This document shows positions 58,952 to 64,000 of a stretch of 64,000 nt of DNA, piece after piece. The position numbers and the translations under genes are program-made. The stretch spans positions 27,652,001 through 27,716,000 of the forward strand of contig CP093831.1 in NCBI GenBank assembly GCA_033063855.1, in the 5' to 3' direction. Positions within the stretch are counted from its first letter, which is position 1. The number at the start of each line of letters is the position of its first letter. The DNA comes from Smittia aterrima. Its lineage: Eukaryota > Arthropoda > Insecta > Diptera > Chironomidae. A model generated the notes under the pieces. It was given only the letters and a program-made list of their open reading frames with translations, ran no database searches and was not told where the DNA came from.

Positions 58952-60616
58952 TTAATTTGTCGTCCGTAGCAAAGTCAGTAATGAGTAAGTGAATTGCAGA
59001 ATCTGAAATAAATAAAAACTCATTTCAAGAAGTTTAGTTCAATATTAATTTTTCAAACCATAAGCAACGTTTGCCAGTCAACAGAGTAAAAGATTCCGTT
59101 GAAGCCTTTACATCGCTGAGCCATGATGAAGATCAAGAGATGATCTCTTTGGGTTCTCGCGTGTTGTTTGAACCATTCGACTTCGTAGATCGCTGAGGTT
59201 AAGTTCTCGTTGCAAATATTGACTCGATTTCCCATCCAACAGAAAATTGTGAGTTGCACAATGACAGCACTCATCATCACCAACATCGTGAGTGATGGAA
59301 ATGCGCTTAAGGTGTAAAACCACATGCAGATGACTAATGCTGACAGAGAGAATTCGATAAAGAAACTGAATCTTAAAATCGCTTGAGCTTCGTTCATCCA
59401 ATCCATGACTCGATAGCTTCGTAAAATGGTTTTCTTCACTTGCTCCGTGATCACATTTTCTTCAGATTCATTGCATTGGAATAATTTATTAACTTGAAGA
59501 GTCAACGCGTCGATTTCCCAGCATGAAAAATTCATGAGCAGCAAAACGTATCCAGTGTAAAAGTAGAAGAAGGGAAATCCGAGACTCGAAATTATCGCTT
59601 GTTGAATGTAATGAATAAACCACTTTGGAGTCATGAAGGAGTCGAATGGCAGGTAAACGAAATAGAAGTTGAAGGGCAACTGATAGTCATTCACATTGTC
59701 AAAGAGAAAAGGTGAAAAAACGAAGAAGATAAAACTAAGAATAAACATTCCTGCAGTCACAGCAAAGATTTTAAATTCTTTCTTCATGTAATCAATCGAA
59801 AGAGACCAGTCGTCGTCAGTTGAACGAAGTTGCAATCTGAAAGAATTTGATTTAAGTGAGAAATTAAATTTGAATATTTCTTGCCTCTCTTTGACAATCT
59901 TATCCATTGCTCTTTGAATCCTGGCTTGGTGTTGAAATAAAATAACCAAGTAACCAATTTGGCGAATGATTTGAACTTTAAATTTATAAAAAAATAATAT
60001 TAAAATAAAACAAGTGTCAGTAGCAGTTCGCAACAAACTTAATATTAACTGTAGGGTTTTTCATCGTTGAACTGGTGGCAGGGTGTTGGACTTTACTAGG
60101 TTTACTAGTCAGAGGTGGACCCAAATTTAGTTAGCTCTTAGATATAAGCATTTGTTTGAGCACGAACATTTCTTGTGAAAAAGTGTCAGCGAAAATGTTT
60201 GATCTGGACCCCGTGAGCACGATCCTGATGATCTAGCCAAAAATCCAACAGCCATAATACCACAGACCTTTGTCAACAATAGAATATTCCATCTTCGAGA
60301 TGAAAAACTCCAAAAATTAACGATGCTTACGAAAATGTCCAATGTTCTCCACCAAAGCGATCACTGTTAGACTTTCAGAGATTATTAGGTGGGAACTAAC
60401 TGCGATCAAAAATTTTCCTTGAGTGATTGCAACTAGGATGAAGCTGAGAGAAAGAACTTTAATTAAACTACAGATTTTACATATTAAGATCTAATGATTT
60501 TACAAAATATTCCATTTTCCTTCTGCATTCAGAGGATTCAAGAATTTCCACACAATTCCAACTTGAACTTTAACCATTCGAGTTGCAGGAACGGAAGGTC
60601 CTTCGATGACTTTCAT
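58952..60616 (-). CDS. Odorant receptor copy C22 (type B, five exons, enlarged intron 2)
   Basis: Predicted 381-residue OR. Exons: 60504-60616 (113 nt), 60331-60443, 59885-59975, 59059-59836, 58952-59002 (ILQFTYSLLTLLRTTN). Intron 2 is 355 nt, versus about 40-65 nt elsewhere. Exon 4: loop QCNESEENVITEQV, WFYTLSAFPSLTMLVMM, SAIYEVEWFKQHARTQRDHL, LIFIMAQRCKGFNGIFYSVD, exon ending with ATG (Met). The intron 3 donor is GC (59883-59884), 48 nt, open if retained. Confidence 0.9.
60045..60325. mobile_element. Insertion in intron 2 of C22
   Basis: Imperfect inverted ends: attaactgtagggtttttca on the left (60046-60065 region) versus the reverse complement of atgaaaaactccaaaaatta (60301-60320). A block near 60211-60246 (gatcctgatgatctagccaa) also occurs at 4805-4840. 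No target duplication is resolved and there is no coding frame. The element class is unknown. Confidence 0.5.
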
Positions 60617-62334
60617 TTCTTTATTTTTCCTGAATTACTTTTCACGTTTAACTCGGCTCACTGTCAGTCTGCGAATAAGCGTTGATAGGATTTTCATGGA
60701 AAGCGAGTTTTTCAAATAAAATATTTAAGGATAACTAGATTGCACTGAGCGACATTAAGCAATTACCTTTTCCGGCCTACAACACCCTCATCATATTCGC
60801 TCACACTATGTCTAAAATATTAAAGCTGGACAGTATTTCAAACGTTGTACAATGCAGTCAATTCAAGACAGTTATTAATATAAATTATTAAATGAACTGT
60901 AAAATTTATTCTGGGAAATCTTTTTCGTTTGAAAATAGGTCGCTGCTGTGACGTTGTCGAGTCGATGAAGGGAAATGCGGATTTTTCCAGTCGATGTAAA
61001 TATCAGTTTGAAGGGTAACGAAGTTCATTAACAATTAAGTTTTAATGCTTTTGCTTGTGCCTTTGCACACGCAAAAGAAATTAGAAGAAAAGAGAAATTT
61101 TATAAACTCAAAATTCAATATTTGCTCTTCAAATATTAAATATTCAGAAGAATTCAATGAGAGCAAGAGTAAAACTTATTTCCCAATTTAATTTTAAGAC
61201 AAAAGACTGAAAATGCTTAAAAGGTGAAAATGTCTGTAAAGTAATTAAATTATTTTGGATGAAAATAAATTTCGTTCTAGTGATTTGTGCGCAATTTTTC
61301 TTCTTTAAAAGATTTATGCCTTCTTCGCCGCTTACGCCGAGACATAAATAATTTATTAAGTGAAAGGACATCGCAAGTGGATTTTATTTTGTCGTTTGAA
61401 GCAAAGCCAGCAGCGAGTAACAAGTAGTTGTGTACGAGTCAATTCCACACTCAAGCACTGCAACGTTTAATGTTTTGATGTCATAAATGCAGGAATATTA
61501 GTGGAGCAGTCAACGGCGCTTTGTCGAACACTACTCTGTCAATCATTCTAACACACATGTCACATTCATTGATGTGTTGTTACTTTAGAGTTCGCATGAT
61601 GAATAAATTGTGAATAAAACTCCAATAAATATTTCCCTCATACTCCAATTGAAATACATCGTACAAACGCTATGGAATAGGCACAATTTCCTATAATATT
61701 GACCTGTCATCAGTTCAGGATATTCAAGGAGCTGCTTCTTACCAGCACAAATACTGAGCAATCTGATTTATTTCTGGAATCGTATGGAGAGTACCAAAAG
61801 GGGAGCGGCTTTGCTGCACATTTCTATTAAAGCTCGTCCAAAACAGTTTGCTTTTCTTGTAACGTTAAGAGATAAAAAAAATGATTTAGGCAAGTATTCT
61901 CGAAATCGATACTTGCAAGATATGTTTTTCCTATTTTTACCTAGACAATGTCCAACACATTGAACCTATAGAGCTCGACCGTATTTCAAACGTTGTACAA
62001 TGCAATACTTTTTTTAAAATAAATTATTCATTGAAATGTGAACGTGGAGCATCTTTCTTTGAAAATGTCGCTATGACGTTGTCAAGTCGATGAAAGGAAA
62101 TGCGGATTTTCATTTAATAATTAATTTTTCATGCTTTTCTTTGTGGCTTTGCACACGTGCCATTATTTTTTTAGTAATAACATTAAGATTAAAAGAATTT
62201 AAAAGAAAAGAGAAATTTATTAAATTCAAAATTCGGTGTTTGCTGTTCAAATATTAACTCTTCAAAAGAATTCGATGAAATCAAGCGGGAAAACTTATTT
62301 TCCTATTTCAATTTAAGGACAAAATAGGAAATAA
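60617..62334. other. Spacer upstream of C22 up to the inversion junction
   Basis: About 60680-61700 follows 32450-33550 closely. The fossil unit is at about 61345-61710 and a further module at about 61945-62170 (E-box 62154-62159). Around 62334 the sequence switches from minus-oriented spacer to plus-oriented OR sequence. No intact gene is seen. Confidence 0.5.
61345..61710 (-). repeat. Fossil spacer unit
   Basis: Orphan last exon near 61385-61425 (plus: gtcgtttgaagcaaagccag); followed by caacggcgctttgtcgaaca and the ccaataaatatttccctcat block as in other copies. Confidence 0.5.
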
Positions 62335-62473
62335 GGATGAAAGTTTTCAATGGAATCTCCTACACAGTTGACTTTGAAACGTTGAAAATTAAGTTTTTTT
62401 TTCTAAAGACTTTTCATTTCAGATTTTACGATTCAATTACTCGCTTCTGACTTTGCTACGGACGACAAATTAA
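62335..62473 (+). pseudogene. OR relic P6 on the plus strand: exon 4 tail and last exon
   Basis: The plus strand reads RMKVFNGISYTVDFETLK (about 62335-62389), the normal end of exon 4 with the last codons and donor damaged. After a short intron (acceptor AG 62421-62422) the last exon 62423-62473 is intact (ILRFNYSLLTLLRTTN, TAA). Everything upstream is cut off at the strand switch. Confidence 0.85.
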
Positions 62474-62787
62474 ATATCGAAAAATATCGCATTTCCAACC
62501 CTTTCCGTCAACGTCAAACGACCTGAAGAAAAATGCTTTCCCAGAATAAATTTTACATTTCAATTAATAATTTATTTTAATAACAGTCTTGACTATATTG
62601 CATCGCACAACGTTTGAAATACTGTCGAGCTCTACAGGTTCAATATTTAATCATTGTCTAGATCAGTATTGGAGAAAAAAATATTTTTATTCATTAATAT
62701 TTCATTTAAAAAAATTGTTTCCTTTGAAATAAATTCAAACTCTCATTCGTCGACTGACTGTTAGCCTAGTAGGACCGAAAATAAAAA
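62474..62787 (+). promoter_or_regulatory. Upstream module of C23, plus orientation
   Basis: The array module in sense orientation: atcgcatttccaaccctttc, aatgctttcccagaataaat, catttcaattaataatttat, cgtttgaaatactgtcgagc, ctacaggttcaatatttaat, cattgtctagatcag, then tcgtcgactgactgttagcc just before the start codon at 62788. The order and spacing match the reverse complement of minus-strand spacers. Confidence 0.5.
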
Positions 62788-64000
62788 ATGGAAATCATCG
62801 AAGGACCTTCCGTTCATGCAACTCGAATGGTTAAAGTTTTTGGAATTTTGTGGAGATTTTTGCATCCTTTCAGTGATGAAGGAAAATGGAATATTTTGTA
62901 AAATTACTAAAAACTTTAAAATCTTTGAATTTATTAAAAGTTTTTTCTTTCAGTTTCATCTTAGTTGTCATAACTCAAGGCAATTTTCTGATCGGAATTG
63001 GATCCTACGTTGTTGTTTCTGGATTGACAAAATTAACACCGATTGAGTTGGTGGAGAATGCTGGATATTTTCGTAAGAAGCTTTCAATGCCACTGATCAT
63101 TTACTAACTTTTATTATTTAAAGTTCAAGTCCTTCGCCATTTCGGTTACTTGGTGATTTTAGTTCTTTTGCGAAAGAGGATTCGATCGGCGATCGATAAA
63201 ATTGTCAAAGAAAGGTGAGAAATATTAAAATTAAACTTCACACGTTCATTGATTACTTTCAGAGTTCAACTTCGCTCGACCGACGACGATTGGTCGCTCT
63301 CGATTGGTTACATGAAGAAAGAATTTAAAACCTCTGTCGTCAGCACAGCGATAGCGATTCTTAATTTTAACCTCCTCGCCTTTTCACCTTTTCTCGTTGA
63401 TAATATCAATCAGTATCAGTTGCCGTACAACTTCTATTTCGTTTATTTTCCGTTCGGCGCTTTTATGACTCCTGAGTGGTTCATTCAATTCATTCAAATC
63501 GCTGTTATGGTTAATTTTGCAGGAGCCATTTTTTTCTTTTATTCTGGATACGTTTTGCTGCTCATGAACTTTTCATGTTTTAAAATCGACGCTTTGACTC
63601 TTCAAGTTAAAAGAATGTTTGACAAAGAATTTAGCGAAAATTTGATCAAGGAGCAAGTGAAGAAAACAGTTTTACGAAGCTATCGAGTCATGGATTGGAT
63701 GAACGAAGCACGAAAGCTCTTAAGATTCAATTTCTTAATCGATTTTTCAATGTCAGCATTCATCATCTGCACGTTCCTGTTCACTTTGAGTTCTGACATC
63801 CTTGAGTCGATCCCGATGTTCGTTTTTATTTTTGTTGCAATTGTGTCACTCTCAGTTTTGTGTTGGATGGGAAATCGAGTTAACGTTTGCATCGAGAACT
63901 TAACTTCAGCTGTCTACGAAGTCGAATGGTACACTCAGAATGCCGAGACCCAAAAAGATCATCTGAAGATCTTGATCATGGCTCAGCGATTGAAAGGTTT
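62788..64000 (+). CDS. Odorant receptor copy C23 (plus strand, cut by window edge)
   Basis: Exons: 62788-62897, 62954-63072, 63124-63214, 63263-64000 (open at the edge, ending in MAQRLKGF). Long type A exon 2 (LTKLTPIELVENAGYF), but exon 4 mixes types: SPFLVDNINQYQLPYNFYFV, YFPFGAFMTPEWFIQFIQ (YFP as in A, FMTP as in B). Loop DKEFSENLIKEQV; CTFLFTLSSDILESIPMFVF. Intron 3 is GT-AG (GTGAGA), 48 nt, closed by an in-frame stop. About 35-40 residues are missing at the end. Confidence 0.92.

Noticed and set aside
62816..63107. Independent small plus-strand genes here
   Set aside because: They are read-through frames of exons 1-2 and introns of C23.
1..64000. CRISPR arrays, prophage, rRNA or tRNA genes
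   Set aside because: None seen; repeats are dispersed paralogous spacers, and the gene structure is eukaryotic.

Overview
The window is AT-rich insect nuclear DNA holding a dense tandem array of insect odorant receptor (7tm_6 / OR family) genes. The family call rests on the C-terminal signature (CWMGNR - WY/WF - LMILIMAQRLKGFNGIFNSVDFETLL - LQFTYSLLALLQTTN), a length of 377-384 residues, about seven hydrophobic segments and a shared intron/exon plan. No bacterial or viral gene is seen. Very short introns (48 to about 60 nt) and compact spacing suggest a small-genome insect, possibly a nematoceran fly such as a midge. The species is not identified, and that guess is inference.

Gene plan. Exon 1 is 110 or 113 nt (conserved start with EGPSVHATR), exon 2 is 119 or 113 nt, exon 3 is 91 nt, exon 4 is about 772-787 nt, and exon 5 is 51 nt. 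In nine copies exons 4 and 5 are fused because intron 4 is absent. Intron phases are 2, 1, 2 and 0. With these boundaries every intact copy sums to a whole number of codons. I label 21 full-length copies C2-C22 (all minus strand, 1.6-60.6 kb), one left-edge broken copy C1, one plus-strand copy C23 cut by the right edge, and six damaged copies P1-P6. 'Module' below means the conserved region just upstream of each start codon.

Layout. 0-4.4 kb: C1 with a split exon 2, and C2 with a 1.5-kb foldback transposon in intron 3. 5.8-11.4 kb: C3, C4 and relic P1, with long spacers. 11.7-27.9 kb: compact core C5-C13, spacers about 400-480 bp (one 966 bp), mostly intron-4-less genes. 28-60.6 kb: C14-C22 interleaved with decayed copies and 1-2.4-kb spacers. 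These spacers carry a recurrent 'fossil' unit that contains an orphan copy of the last OR exon. 62.3 kb to the end: the array flips to the plus strand (P6 relic, then C23).

Two subfamilies are mixed along the array. Type A has the long exon 2 with LTPxELVEN, then SVFFIPNVN and YFPTG; members are C2, C3, C14, C16, C19 and C20. Type B has the short exon 2, then SPFLFDNVN and LPFDSFMTPKWFIHY. C23 is a mosaic. Each gene would encode a ligand-selective OR subunit that pairs with the Orco co-receptor in sensory neuron dendrites (family knowledge; Orco is not in this window). The most interesting signals are the behaviour of intron 3 (GC-AG donors in about half the copies, readable if retained in seven, acceptor destroyed in C7), the repeated presence/absence of intron 4, and the orphan last exon kept in about 13 spacers.
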